Shown here: positions 47,937 to 58,507 of the stretch, piece by piece
Layout: each line of letters opens with the position of its first letter
Position numbering within the stretch: position 1 is the first letter of the stretch
Assembly: GCF_000003855.2 (NCBI RefSeq)
Contig: NW_003101670.1
Location: forward strand, 644,841-708,840
Reading direction: 5' to 3'
DNA from: Blastomyces gilchristii SLH14081
Lineage: Eukaryota; Ascomycota; Eurotiomycetes; Onygenales; Ajellomycetaceae
DNA length: 64,000 nucleotides
Notes under the pieces: model-generated
What the model saw: only the letters and a program-made list of their open reading frames with translations
Database searches by the model: none
What the model was told of the DNA's origin: nothing
Position numbers and translations under genes: made by a program

Positions 47937-48637
47937 TTATTCTTCTCTTTTTTATTTTTCTTAAAATTTAATTTCATCAAAGTTGTAAACATCACAGATA
48001 TGAAACTTATACTACTTAAATAGCATGTAAAAATAGTTAAATCAGATTTTAATATTTTTAATATTTTTATTTAATAGTTATTTCAAATTTATTGACTTCT
48101 GCTTTATTTTTTTATACTTAAATAAATGTTTAATAAATCTGTATATTTATATTTTACTGACTTTTAAAAGAGAGATAGTAAAATCTACATAATAATATTT
48201 AAGAATTAAATTCATGAAATCTTAAATATGTTTAACTGTGAAGAAGTAATTTTTTCATCTAGCAGCTTAATTTATTATTTAATCATATTCTTCTAACTCT
48301 TATTTCATCTTTTATTAACTAATATCTTCACAGTATTTGAATTTCTTTCATTGATATGTGCTTGAAAATGTTGATAGAAGACATTAAATTCTTATAAAAG
48401 AGATAATATTTTAAGTTTTGAATTTTTTTAATAGACAGTTATGACTTGTTGAATACACTCTTCAATATTTTCATCTTTATTCAACATTGTGATAATTATT
48501 AATTAAATTAAATTAATGAAGATTAAGAATTTACAAGATTTTTATCATTTCAGTGTTTTTATTGTTTTGGTGTGACACACTCACTAGAGGTGAGTGAGTA
48601 AGCAGCGGCACGATTAATATCTATTTTATCTATGTAT
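47937..48637. other. AT-rich edge of the isochore, no gene seen
   Basis: After the hAT duplication comes about 620 bases of T/A-rich sequence with no repeat match inside the window. Composition turns GC-balanced at about 48,560-48,600, just before the stop codon of the first host gene. A small CACTCA/TGAGTG inverted repeat sits at 48578-48596. Confidence 0.6.
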
Positions 48638-50449
48638 CTAAGCAACAACTCCATCCTTCTTCAGTTGCGCAATCTCGTTCTCCCCAAGATCCACGAGATC
48701 TCGAAGGACCTCGTCGCTATGCTGGCCCAGGGTCGGGGGGGGTGTTCTAACACCAGGCTTGGCATCAGAATACTTGATGGGCGTGTTGACAAGTTTCATA
48801 GGTCCGCAGGTTGGATGGTCTACCTCTACAACCATATCTCGGGCCAGCACTGTTTATTCATATCAAGAATTAGCGACCGGATATCATAATAGTTTTCATT
48901 TTATTAAGTAAAGGAAAGAAAAGCCGAGGTGCTGAAAACATACCATGTGAATGGTTAAGGGTCCCCTGGATATCATTGATAGCGGAGTATGGCATGCCGC
49001 TACCTTCGAGTATCTCAAGCCACTCCTGAGTAGTCCTCTGCCTTGTTCTGTCTTCGATCATCTTATCCAAGACATCTCTATTCTTAACTCGAAGGTTGTT
49101 TCTGACAAAACGCTCGTCTGCCTTCCATTCTGGCTGGCCTAGTCTGTCACATAACACACCAAAGAGCTTGTCATTTCCGCCTCCAAGAAGAATATCACCG
49201 TCTTTCGTTTTATATGCACGATACGGTACGATAGAAGCTACAAGGGTAAATCTCAGCCTCAGTATGGATGTGTGGTTAACAAAGCGGGGGAAGTATAAAA
49301 TAGTACTTACGATGAGCAGTTCCCCATCGGCCAGAATCTTTTTCACCGCTGATTAATGCAGAACTTGCCAGATTCGATAACGTGGCGACCTGACAATCAC
49401 TCAAACACGCATCGATATGTTGGCCTTTCCCAGTTCTCGCTCGGCCCAGCAATGCTGCCATAATAGCATTAGATGTATAAAGTCCCGTGGTTAGATCCGT
49501 AACGGCGACACCAACTTTCACTGGAGGTCCGTCGCGAGAACCAGTGATATGCATCAAGCCCATCTCAGCCTCAACCATGACGTCGTATCCTGCCCGTTGG
49601 CTATAGGGACCAGTCTGCCCATACCCGGTAATACTTGCGTATATCAACTTCGGGTTAATAGCTTTCACAGTATCGTAGTCCATTTTGTATTTCTTCAGTG
49701 ATCCGGGGATATAGTTCTCCACCAGAACGTCACACTCTTTTACAAGCTTATGGAGGATTTCGACGCCGGAAGGATGGGCGAAGGATAGTCCGAGAGATTT
49801 CTTGTTGCGGTTTACCTATATGCCGGGTGGGTCAGTCGGACCGAACATATTGGTTTCCATTTGTTCAAAACAGTCTGTGGCTATGAGCTTTTTTTTAGCA
49901 ATACCGATAGATAATATGCGCTCTCTCCCGGTCCCTCTTTGGTGCCGTCCTTATATTTGGCGAAAGGGGGTCCCCAAGCCCTGGTGTCATCGCCGCGGAC
50001 TGGATGCTCAATCTTGATGATTTCCGCACTACATGTATAGTAATGTGTTAACACGTTACAGCCAATAATGTATTGACAGTCCTGAGAATGTCAAACTGAA
50101 ATTACTCCGCCAGATTCTTGCTCCGGAGGTGTAGTTACGTACCCTAAATCCCCAAGAATTTGAGTGCAGTATGGCTAGCAAACGAGAGCGTCAGAGAAGC
50201 TGTCAGCCCGCCGAAAATCTCCAGATAACTCATAAACAACTGGAAACATCGACTTACGCCCGCAAGAACTCTTGACATATCCAGAACGCGGATTCCGGCA
50301 AGTGGGAGGTTTTCGGCATTCTGGGTGGATGCCGTCGCGGTGGTTGCGAAGCTCCGCCATTTAGCCGGGGCAGTAGCCAAGGTATGGCTCCTTGAGGGCA
50401 AAGGGTTGGATCTCGTCACAATGCTTCTCAAAGTCAGATACGACTTCAT
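48638..50449 (-). CDS. CaiB/BaiF family CoA-transferase (class III), probably mitochondrial
   Basis: Transfers CoA between organic acids. The closest animal relative is probably SUGCT (succinate/hydroxymethylglutarate CoA-transferase), but the substrate is not evident. Exons (minus strand): 50258-50449, 50143-50174, 49905-50028, 49311-49815, 48944-49237, 48638-48849, all with GT-AG introns, giving 452 residues. The family motifs are in order: [15 protein letters not shown] then [11 protein letters not shown] across the first intron, [24 protein letters not shown], the [11 protein letters not shown] box with the YDVMVEAE segment, and [14 protein letters not shown]. The start at 50449 gives an N-terminus rich in Arg, Ser and Thr ([14 protein letters not shown]) that looks like a mitochondrial presequence. 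An upstream in-frame ATG at 50518 would add 23 residues. The stop lies only about 700 bp from the transposon block. Confidence 0.92.
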
Positions 50450-50791
50450 CGTGTAAGTATAGGGAGCGTGCAGATCAACCCACAAGAAAACCTGAGTTGG
50501 TAGAAGTTCATGGCGCAAGGTTTCTGCTTTTCTAAACTACTTTGTCCTTTCGGTATAGCGGAGCACCAACATTGCATGCTGCGTAGGGGGGCCCAAGTAA
50601 ACTCGGTGCCGAACCGAACCGATTGTCCCGTGAAAGGCTAAGCCCAGCAATTGGCAGCGGACTCGGTATTGCCGGTAAAATCAACAACAGCCGAAATAAA
50701 TAGCAGAGACCTGCCAGGCGATACTACGGCACGCCAAAAATCCAAACGGGGCTTGATTCATTTGTGAAGATATTAATTAAAGCATATTGCC
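50450..50791. promoter_or_regulatory. Divergent intergenic region, CoA-transferase / riboflavin synthase
   Basis: About 340 bp separates the two start codons. No TATA box or known operator stands out. It holds the 5' UTRs and promoters of both genes. Confidence 0.45.
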
Positions 50792-51644
50792 ATGTTTACC
50801 GGCTTGGTTGAGAAGATCGGCTGTAAGTAAGCTGCTATTTGATGCCACCCCGCTGCGGCCATCTTGCACACCGCTAACACTCCCCCAACAGCGGTCACGT
50901 CGCTAGAAGCTCAGGATGAGACAGCTAGGGGAGGCGGGGGGACGTCTCTGACCATTTCCAATTGCGAGGAAATACTTACGGACTGCCATCTGGGCGACAG
51001 CATATGCGTCAACGGTATGTTGCACATTTAGTGACCCCGCTTCATAAAAATAGCTACAGTGGAGCCTTCCCTAAAAGTTCACAGGAACATGCCTCACCGT
51101 AACCGCCTTCGACAAATCTTCCTTTATGGTCGGCGTCGCTCCTGAAACCTTGCGCCGCACGAATCTGGGCTCTCTCACAAAGGGCTCTGGCGTCAATCTT
51201 GAACGTTCTGTCACTGCCTCAACACGCATGGGCGGCCACTTCGTCCAAGGCCATGTCGACACCATCGCAAAAATTCTATCTGTCACTCCAGATGGCAATG
51301 CGCTGACCTTCCGCCTTCAGCCACGGGACAAGAGCGTGTTGAGATATATTGTTGAGAAGGGATATGTTACATTGGACGGCGCAAGTTTAACGGTGACCAA
51401 AGTGGTGGATGGTGAAGAGGGATGGTTTGAGATTATGTTGATTGCTTATACCCAAGAGAAGATTGTGACAGCTAAGAAGCAGCCGGGGGAGGATGTTAAT
51501 GTTGAAATTGATATCGTTGGTAAGTACGTTGAGAAGAGCGTTCAATGCTACTTTGAAGGACAGGGAGGTGGGAGCAACTCTGCTATATTGGAGAAGATGG
51601 TAGGGAGGCTGGTGGAAGAAAAGCTACGGGCTTCAACATCTTAG
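50792..51644 (+). CDS. RIB5: Riboflavin synthase alpha chain
   Basis: Converts two molecules of 6,7-dimethyl-8-ribityllumazine to riboflavin plus a pyrimidinedione, the last step of riboflavin synthesis, in the cytosol as a trimer. Exons 50792-50822, 50892-51014 and 51085-51644 give 237 residues, a little longer than bacterial enzymes. It opens with the invariant MFTGLVEKIG. The first lumazine-binding domain has the DSICVNGTCLTVT box (residues about 50-62). The second domain begins near MGGHFVQGHVD and carries a DGASLTVTKV box. Two tandem copies of the same fold are the family signature. Introns interrupt codons in phase 1. It is convergent with the Ssf1 gene. Confidence 0.96.
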
Positions 51645-52026
51645 GATGGTATGATCTTGACCATACTATGAAAAGTTATATCCACTCGTGTACTTGCGTA
51701 AATCTGTCGCATCAGGTAACATTGAAATTTCACCATACCCAGCATTGAACAAATTTGAACAGTGCCTGAATTGAAGTGCAAGACCAGAAGGGAAAATGGA
51801 TCGAGTTAATACTAAGATATGTCAATCAATCAAGATCATGAAAATTAATCAGAGCAACATTATTTTGTCTATTTCGGGTAAAAAGCCCGCAACTTTATTG
51901 AAGACCTCCCTTGGAACTCCTAATATTTCCCCCTATAAGTCCTAAAATGTGAATGCAAAGAAAGAGAGCAAAAAGGCGTATTTAAAATAGGCAGCAGAGG
52001 CCCCATAAAGCGAGACACATAGACTT
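51645..52026. other. Convergent 3' intergenic region, RIB5 / SSF1
   Basis: 382 bp between two stop codons. It should contain both 3' UTRs. I see no gene or repeat in it. Confidence 0.6.
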
Positions 52027-53440
52027 CTAATCATCGGCAGGTGCGTCTTCCATCTCTTCATCAAGATCATCGAAATCCTCGCTATCCCAATCCTCATCGA
52101 TATCCTCATCCTCCCCCTCAACCCCGCCATCTTTATCTGCATCCTTTGCGCCCTTGCCCCTTTCTTTCCGCTTCCTTTCAACATTTTCCTTTTGTTCTTT
52201 TCGTCTCTGTTCCTTCTCTCTGCGTTTCTTCTCCCAGGCCTCATCCAACTGTTTAGTCTCTGCCTCTGTCTTGGTGAGAACATGATGCCATAAGACTTTG
52301 CCGCCACACAATCCCTCTTCGACTTTGGTCAGTTTCAATTTCATCCGCGGACCCAATTCCACTAGTTTTACCGCCCTCTTTTCGACGCTTGGATCCGATT
52401 GTGTCGATGACTTCCTTTCTCCCGCCTTCATTCGTTGTAATTCACGCTTATTCAGGACTTTTTTGGCTGTGGCCTCCATTACTTCAACTTCAGCGTCGGT
52501 GTCGAGCTCAGTTTCACTAGCAGACGTATAACCGGCGGCTGATGGGTCTAGGAGATAATCTGCCACATCATCTAATTTTCCAAGGTTTGGGAGAGCTCCG
52601 GCCTTTCGATCCCTACGTCGTTGTTCCTTCGGATCAAGGCGCCGTATCCGTTTCGGTATGCCAGTCCTCTTGGTGGTGATGGCATAATGGCGGAGATTTA
52701 TGATATACGAGCCGTCCTCTGTTTGCTCTGGGGACAGCTCTCTATTTAACAACATGATGCGACGTATTGAGGATAATGGGGTGGTTTGGGGAGAGATTGG
52801 GGGGAAGAGAGACTGGAAAACAGTTGTCGTAAGAGATTCGAGGTGTTTAGGGACAGCCTTCGAGGAGGGATTTTCATCGTCTGTTTTCGAAGACATGAAG
52901 TTATTCATTACTAGTAATGGAGGAGTTAAATGGAGCTTGTCCGATCCCTTTGGATGTTTTAACGCCTTGATCACGTCTTTGCACAGCGAATAATTTTCAA
53001 CTCTGAAGTGAAGGGTAGGTCCTCGGGGAGCAAGGGCAAGGCGAAAGTTTGTATTTCCTGTACTGGACCTTGAGAATAAAAGTAGATGTGTTACCCCCAG
53101 AGGCCCTGTCATGACAGTGTAGTCCTTCAGTTTGTTCGATTTCCGTTCCTACCATTGCGGCGAATAGAGCATGTTAGCAGGAATAAAAACCACATATGTA
53201 TTCATATCTGATAATTTAAAAAACTGCTCTTACCTTCAGTCGACTGGCTGTATCTGGCTCCATCATGGCCCGCACATCTTTCACCAGCTGGCTAACACTC
53301 GGTCCGATCTCCCCAGCACCGACCCGAATCACCATACTTCTTGGGGTCTTTTGCATCGACGCAGAGGCACTTCTAGGAGTGACATTGCTTGCATTTGCAG
53401 CGCGGAGGTGAGTCCGCTTCTTCATGCGTCTTTTCGCCAT
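52027..53440 (-). CDS. SSF1: Brix-domain ribosome assembly factor Ssf1 (PPAN family)
   Basis: A nucleolar factor needed for 60S subunit assembly and 27S pre-rRNA processing. In yeast it works with Rrp15 and Rrp14. Exons 53234-53440 and 52027-53148 (one 85-nt GT-AG intron) give 442 residues. The N-terminus is basic (MAKRRMKKRTH). The Brix domain covers roughly residues 30-290, with PRSMVIRVGAGEIGPSVSQL, MEPDTASRLK, the MTGPLGVTHLLLFSRS box and GPTLHFRVENYSL. The C-terminal third is charged, with a Lys/Arg/Glu coiled segment followed by an acidic tail ending DAPADD, as in other PPAN/Ssf proteins. It is transcribed divergently from the rRNA helicase gene, 228 bp away. Confidence 0.95.
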
Positions 53441-53668
53441 GACTAAAACTCGTTCTTTAATGTAATGTGACTAGAGCCCAGTTTGTTTGTGTTTCGAAAG
53501 ATATTTCTTTTCGAAATTCTGCTAGTCCGGAACAATGATTTTGCGGGATATCAAAAAATATTTTGTGCGGAGAATCAAGAAAACCGGCTTTTTTAATAAC
53601 CACCAGCGAGGATTGGCTCTAGTTACATATATCCGTATTTATCTAGGGATTATTATTTATTGTCCAAA
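53441..53668. promoter_or_regulatory. Shared promoter region, SSF1 / RRP3
   Basis: 228 bp between the two start codons of two ribosome-assembly genes. It has AT-rich stretches (TCGAAA/TTTCGAAA near 53,495-53,515). I could not assign a transcription-factor site. Confidence 0.5.
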
Positions 53669-55202
53669 ATGTCGGCTTTGAAGAAGCGGAAGCTGGCTCA
53701 CGCAGCTCGGCCAGATCCCACTGAGAGCGACCCCGAATCCTCCAGTTCAGCAACCTCGCAACAATCGCAAGCATCAGGAGTCCATGAACAAGATGACAAA
53801 ATCCCACAGGAACAGCAAGATGAGGCTGTGACGAAGTCTTTCAAAGATCTAGGCATTATTGATTCATTATGTGAAGCATGTGAAACTTTAGGCTACAAAT
53901 CACCTACTCCCATCCAAGCAGAGTCAATCCCGCTCGCCCTCCAGGGGCGGGATCTTATCGGCCTGGCGGAGACGGGAAGCGGGAAGACGGCCGCATTTGC
54001 CTTGCCAATTCTACAAGGTAAATAAAAGAGAACAGCTCAATGAGCTACGCGCGCCCTCACAGTGACAGAACTCTGGCTAATTACCTCCCCCGTACAATAG
54101 CTCTAATGGAGAAGCCACAATCCCTATTCGGTCTCATACTGGCACCCACACGAGAACTAGCCTACCAAATATCAGGAGCCTTCGAGGCGCTTGGCTCTCT
54201 GATCTCGGTCCGGTGCGCTGTCATAGTTGGCGGAATGGACATGGTTCCTCAAGCAATCGCGCTGGGGAAGAAACCTCACATCGTCGTCGCGACACCAGGC
54301 CGTCTCCTTGACCACCTCGAAAACACTAAGGGCTTCTCCCTCCGCAACCTCAAATATCTCGTGATGGACGAAGCCGACAGGCTCCTCGACCTCGACTTCG
54401 GCCCTATACTCGACAAAATCCTCAAAGTACTCCCTCGCGAACGCCGCACATACCTCTTCTCCGCAACCATGAGCTCAAAAGTCGAATCCCTCCAGCGCGC
54501 CTCCCTCTCCAGTGGGCTCCGCGTCTCCATCTCCAGCAGCAAAATAACAAAACCGTCTCCACCCTGCTCCCAAAGTTACCCTCCTTCATTCCCACAAATA
54601 TAAAGACTCTACCTCGTCTATCTCTCAACGAATACGCCGGCCAATCCGCCATCGTCTTCACACGGACCGTCAATGAAACCCAACGCCTCGCTATCCTACT
54701 CCGCGCTCTCGGCTTCGGCGCCATCCCGCTCCACGGCCAGCTCTCCCAGTCCTCCCGCCTAGGCGCTCTTAGCAAATTCCGCTCGCGCAGTCGCGATATC
54801 CTTGTCGCCACGGACGTCGCCGCGCGCGGCCTTGACATCCCCTCCGTCGACGTGGTTCTCAACTTCGACCTACCCCCGGACAGCAAGACGTATATCCATC
54901 GCGTAGGCCGGACCGCGCGAGCGGGCAAGAGCGGACATGCCTTTAACATTGTGACGCAGTACGACCTTGAGGTGTGGCTGCGGATTGAAAATGCGCTGGG
55001 CAAGAAATTGGAGGAGTATAAAGTTGAGAAAGAGGAGGTGATGGTGCTGAGTGATAGGGTGGGCGAGGCGCAGCGACATGCGATTACGGAGATGAAGGAT
55101 TTACATGAGAAGAGGGGGTCGAGGGGTGCTACATTGAGGGGAAGAAGGCCGGCGAAGGGCGCCAAGAGAGGAAGGGATGAAATGGATCGCGAGGAAGGGT
55201 AG
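53669..55202 (+). CDS. RRP3: DEAD-box ATP-dependent rRNA helicase Rrp3, with a frame-disrupted patch
   Basis: A nucleolar RNA helicase needed for 18S pre-rRNA processing. Exon 1 is 53669-54017. Exon 2 starts at 54101 after an 83-nt GT-AG intron. Motifs in order: Q motif ([20 protein letters not shown], then [11 protein letters not shown]), Walker [74 protein letters not shown] and [12 protein letters not shown], then a basic tail ending DREEG. The frame that is open through SATMSSK and SISSSK (to about 54,543) is not the frame that carries motif IV to the stop. The change falls at 54541-54552, and similarity jumps between frames until about 54,624. It is either a sequence error or a real lesion. 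The start is the ATG at 53669, since the upstream TTG is not used. Confidence 0.9.
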
Positions 55203-55934
55203 GGAGTGTGAGATTTAGATTTATGGTAATCATTATAATGAAAATGAATATCCTATGTGATGCCTATACAGTCTCTATTCCTTGTTATTGCTAGGTCATT
55301 GTGTAGCTTTCCTTGTGTTCGATATCTTTTTGGTGGAGTAATGCTTAAAATTTCGATTCGCAGGTGACCTAGACGAAAAATCAACCTTGACTGGCCACAG
55401 GCGCAGTATGGCTCGGTAAAATTGATGCCTGAGACTCCGTCTGGTTTATTCCATCTTCAATTTTCGTTCTCAATTTTTGTCTTGAATCCTTTGTCAAATG
55501 TTTTATCTCCCGTAAGTAAATAGCTCGACAACAGTATGGGGGAAAAAATGTCTGAATAGGAGACATGGATTCATCGAATCCAGAGCGTTTGAATTAAACC
55601 TAATTAAAATAATCAATTCGTCAGGGGTAGCTGTAGATTAGGAGTCTGATTTTAAGATACAGAAGAAAAAAGAAAAGAAACGAAAAGAACAGTCGCCATA
55701 AATATTCAATCCAGGCCCCAAGACATCCAAGAATGTGCTGGGTAATTTTTCCAGCATTTCTCTCGATTTCCTCATGTCGACTCTAATTGGCAGTAACACA
55801 CATTCGAAGTACGGAACAAAGTGTGGTATCGCTCAACTGTCTATGTGTAAGGTTAGATGCGATTTTGGCTTTTGCGAAGGTTTTTGTCTCCTTTACAAAT
55901 AGTCTTTTTAATCCCTCTTTTTCTATTGTGGGGT
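55203..55934. other. Convergent 3' intergenic region, RRP3 / AGM1
   Basis: 732 bp between two stop codons. I see no gene, RNA gene or transposon. Short frames here lack codon bias and domains. Confidence 0.6.
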
Positions 55935-58010
55935 TTAGACTATCTTCCCAGCATCTTGCACAGAGCTTGCGACCCGGGTAGCCAGATCGTCAGCCTCAGA
56001 CCGAGTCGCAGCTTCAGCATACACTCGAACTGCATCCTCGGTTCCACTAGCACGGGCAAAACTCCGACCCCTGTTATATCGTGATTGGAGAGCGTCGATC
56101 CGCGCTTGCAGGCCAGCTGGCGATTCAAGCTTCCGCTCCGCATCGACGGTTTTGAATATTGACCGATTAGCCACCTCAATGCGAACGAGGCGTGATGGGA
56201 GGTCAGTGTATGTTGATATCCATTCCTTAAGGCCCCAACTTTTGTGGGCAAGGATCACTTCGACAAGGAGTAAGTCCGCTAACGCATCGCCGACTGCTTG
56301 GTTTATCAAGTCGGTTAGACCAATAAGGCTTTCCAGAGCGTACTGTTGTGCCGGGGACTGGGGTTCAGCGGATCTGATGGTCTTGAGCGCATGTTCTGAG
56401 AAAGTTACGGTTCCGTGTCCGTTGGCTTCAAAGTAGACTCCCACGTCAAACCTCAACGCGGCATGGTGGAGATGCTTTACGCCGGTTGGGGTGCAAATGA
56501 CTGGTAGTTTGAGGACTTTCTCTATATAGTCTGTACTCGAGCCGTTTGCATAGGCCGTTTGAACAACGCCAATCTTGAGTTTATGTCCTATTCCGGCACT
56601 CTTTGTTAAGTCTCCAATAAAGGAAGCTGCGAGTGTTGCGATTCGGTCACCGTCAAGGAGTTTGAAAACATTGCCAGTGTCAAGATAATAGTAAACTAGT
56701 CGATCTGCGTCACCATCAAATGAAGCGCAGCGGTCATGGATTGATGCTTTAGAAGATGGTGGGGCACGTTGTTTTGTTTTCACATAATCTGCGCCGCACT
56801 GCATGAATTCTCATCGTCAGCCAAAAGTACAAACGAAAAGGCGGGATTTGGGATGTATATTTTACCTCATGATTCAGGCTATCAGGATTGATCACATTGT
56901 CGTTAACAATATTGATATCCACCCCGCCTTGCTGACCATTGGGCAAATACTTCATCAGCTCTCTAAGTTTAGGGCCTCCAACGCCATTAGCGCAGTCAAC
57001 AGTCACTGGCCCGTTAATGGTTCGTCCCTTCATCACTTTTTTGAATGCCCCGCTGAGTTTCTGGTAATATCCCTGCTCGGTAGGTTCGCCATATTCATAG
57101 GGCGTCCCCAAGGTATTCTTGCAGCGGACAATATAATGAAGCTGGGGAGTGGTCAGATATTTGAAATCTTCAAACTCGACTTCGGATGCTCTAAGAGCAG
57201 CAGACATCACCCCCACGAGGCGGGAGCCTGAAGCACGAGTATCCCGGGCGAAGACCACGCGAGCAGGGTTCTCCATCTTAATTTCAATCTCGCTGATAAG
57301 GCTGTTGTACACGTCTCCCAAAGTCTCGAGGGGTGAATTTGCCAATCGGGTTGCGTATTTTTCCCAATCAGCCTAAAAAGCAGTGGATAAATAATGAATA
57401 AGCCGACAGCTCTACAAGGAAACGTAATTGGGTACAACACCTACCTCCAGCATCTCGCCCTGAAAACATGAATTTGTCAGTATTTCTGGACCGCCTTTAA
57501 AACATGAGATGAACGACGACGTACCATTGGATCTACAAGTTTGATGCCATTGTCCTCCGCGGGGTTGTGACTAGCGGTGATCATAACGCCAATATATTGG
57601 CCATTCAATTTTCTTGAGCGAAGTCCAGCTAAAAGCCCGACGGCGAAAACAACGGTGTTGAGGATATCCCTGAATCGTCACAGTAATGTGAGAAGCGTTC
57701 TAACTTGCCCATCTGCGCTGCGGAGAGATAGAAAATACGAAAGGAAGTTTAAAAATTTAAAATTAGGGAGAGTCAAAAGTGAGTCGAAAGTGACTCGAAA
57801 GTGAACAATTATAGACCATCGGGGGCTCTTACGCTTTCATCCGGAACTATAAGGGGAATTTCCAGTCAGAATACCATCTCCATAGAAGCTGCTGCAAGGC
57901 TGAAACCGGCAACTTACCCCAGCTGTGCCATACTCGAACACCTTGCCGTCAGGCTTGGTGTACGCAGCAGCAGCATCGACAATTGCTTGTTTGACCATTG
58001 AAGACGCCAT
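55935..58010 (-). CDS. AGM1: Phosphoacetylglucosamine mutase
   Basis: Interconverts GlcNAc-6-phosphate and GlcNAc-1-phosphate in the UDP-GlcNAc pathway that feeds chitin, N-glycans and GPI anchors. Exons (minus strand): 57918-58010, 57833-57846, 57525-57669, 57445-57459, 56866-57372, 55935-56798, giving 545 residues, normal for the eukaryotic family. It shows the phosphoserine active-site loop [12 protein letters not shown] (residues about 65-76), ARDTRASG, the metal-binding FDGDADR loop, the sugar-binding segment [12 protein letters not shown] and the C-terminal phosphate-binding [15 protein letters not shown]. Exons 2 and 4 are only 14 and 15 nt, but both keep the frame and conserved residues. 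The start [10 protein letters not shown] is the first ATG in frame. Confidence 0.95.
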
Positions 58011-58507
58011 GGTGACTGAAGGATAAAGAGTGATATGCTAGGCCACCGTAGCTGGCGGCTGGTGGGTGGGAACGAGGGGCTTTATAGGGCCAGCAAGGGA
58101 GGGGAGGAGGGATGCGGGCATGACTTAGTGAGAGTTACTAGTGGGCTCGTGAGTCGTTGGGTTGGTGCGATACGGCTGCTGAGGAACGCTTGGGCTGCCA
58201 AGACCGATGTCAGATGTTGCGTTGGCGCCAAGGACGCAGTTTGCTTTGTTTGGCTGTGCGCCAGGATGTGAGACCTTAGGAGATAAAACTGTGCAGCAAC
58301 CTTGGGAGCCTTCTTGAGGGGTAAGTATAAAAGTAAAAGGTCGAAATCCAGTCCAATTGAACTTCCAAAAGAATGATATATCTAATGTAATAACTAGAGT
58401 CCGCTGAAAATATATTCATATATCCCCCAATATAAAAATCTATATGCCTCCAGTAATATTTCCTAACCCAAATAGAGCTTACATCAGAAGTTGAATATGG
58501 ATATAAT
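58011..58507. other. Intergenic region upstream of AGM1, downstream of PER1
   Basis: 497 bp holding the AGM1 promoter (right of 58010, reverse strand) and the PER1 3' UTR. The frames at 58035-58271 and 58276-58557 have no recognisable domain and are not called. Confidence 0.55.

Noticed and set aside
1..48500. TGA read as Trp, suggesting mitochondrial DNA or a variant code
   Set aside because: TAA and TAG interruptions are also common, the elements are nuclear transposons, and the flanking genes use the standard code. Mutation of TGG to TGA explains the pattern.
48632..48889. Plus-strand frames over the CoA-transferase exons
   Set aside because: Shadows of the minus-strand exons. The minus strand has conserved family motifs and consistent GT-AG junctions.
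54422..55165. 247-codon reverse-strand open frame
   Set aside because: Shadow of the RRP3 coding strand. No domain, and composition follows the opposite-strand codons.
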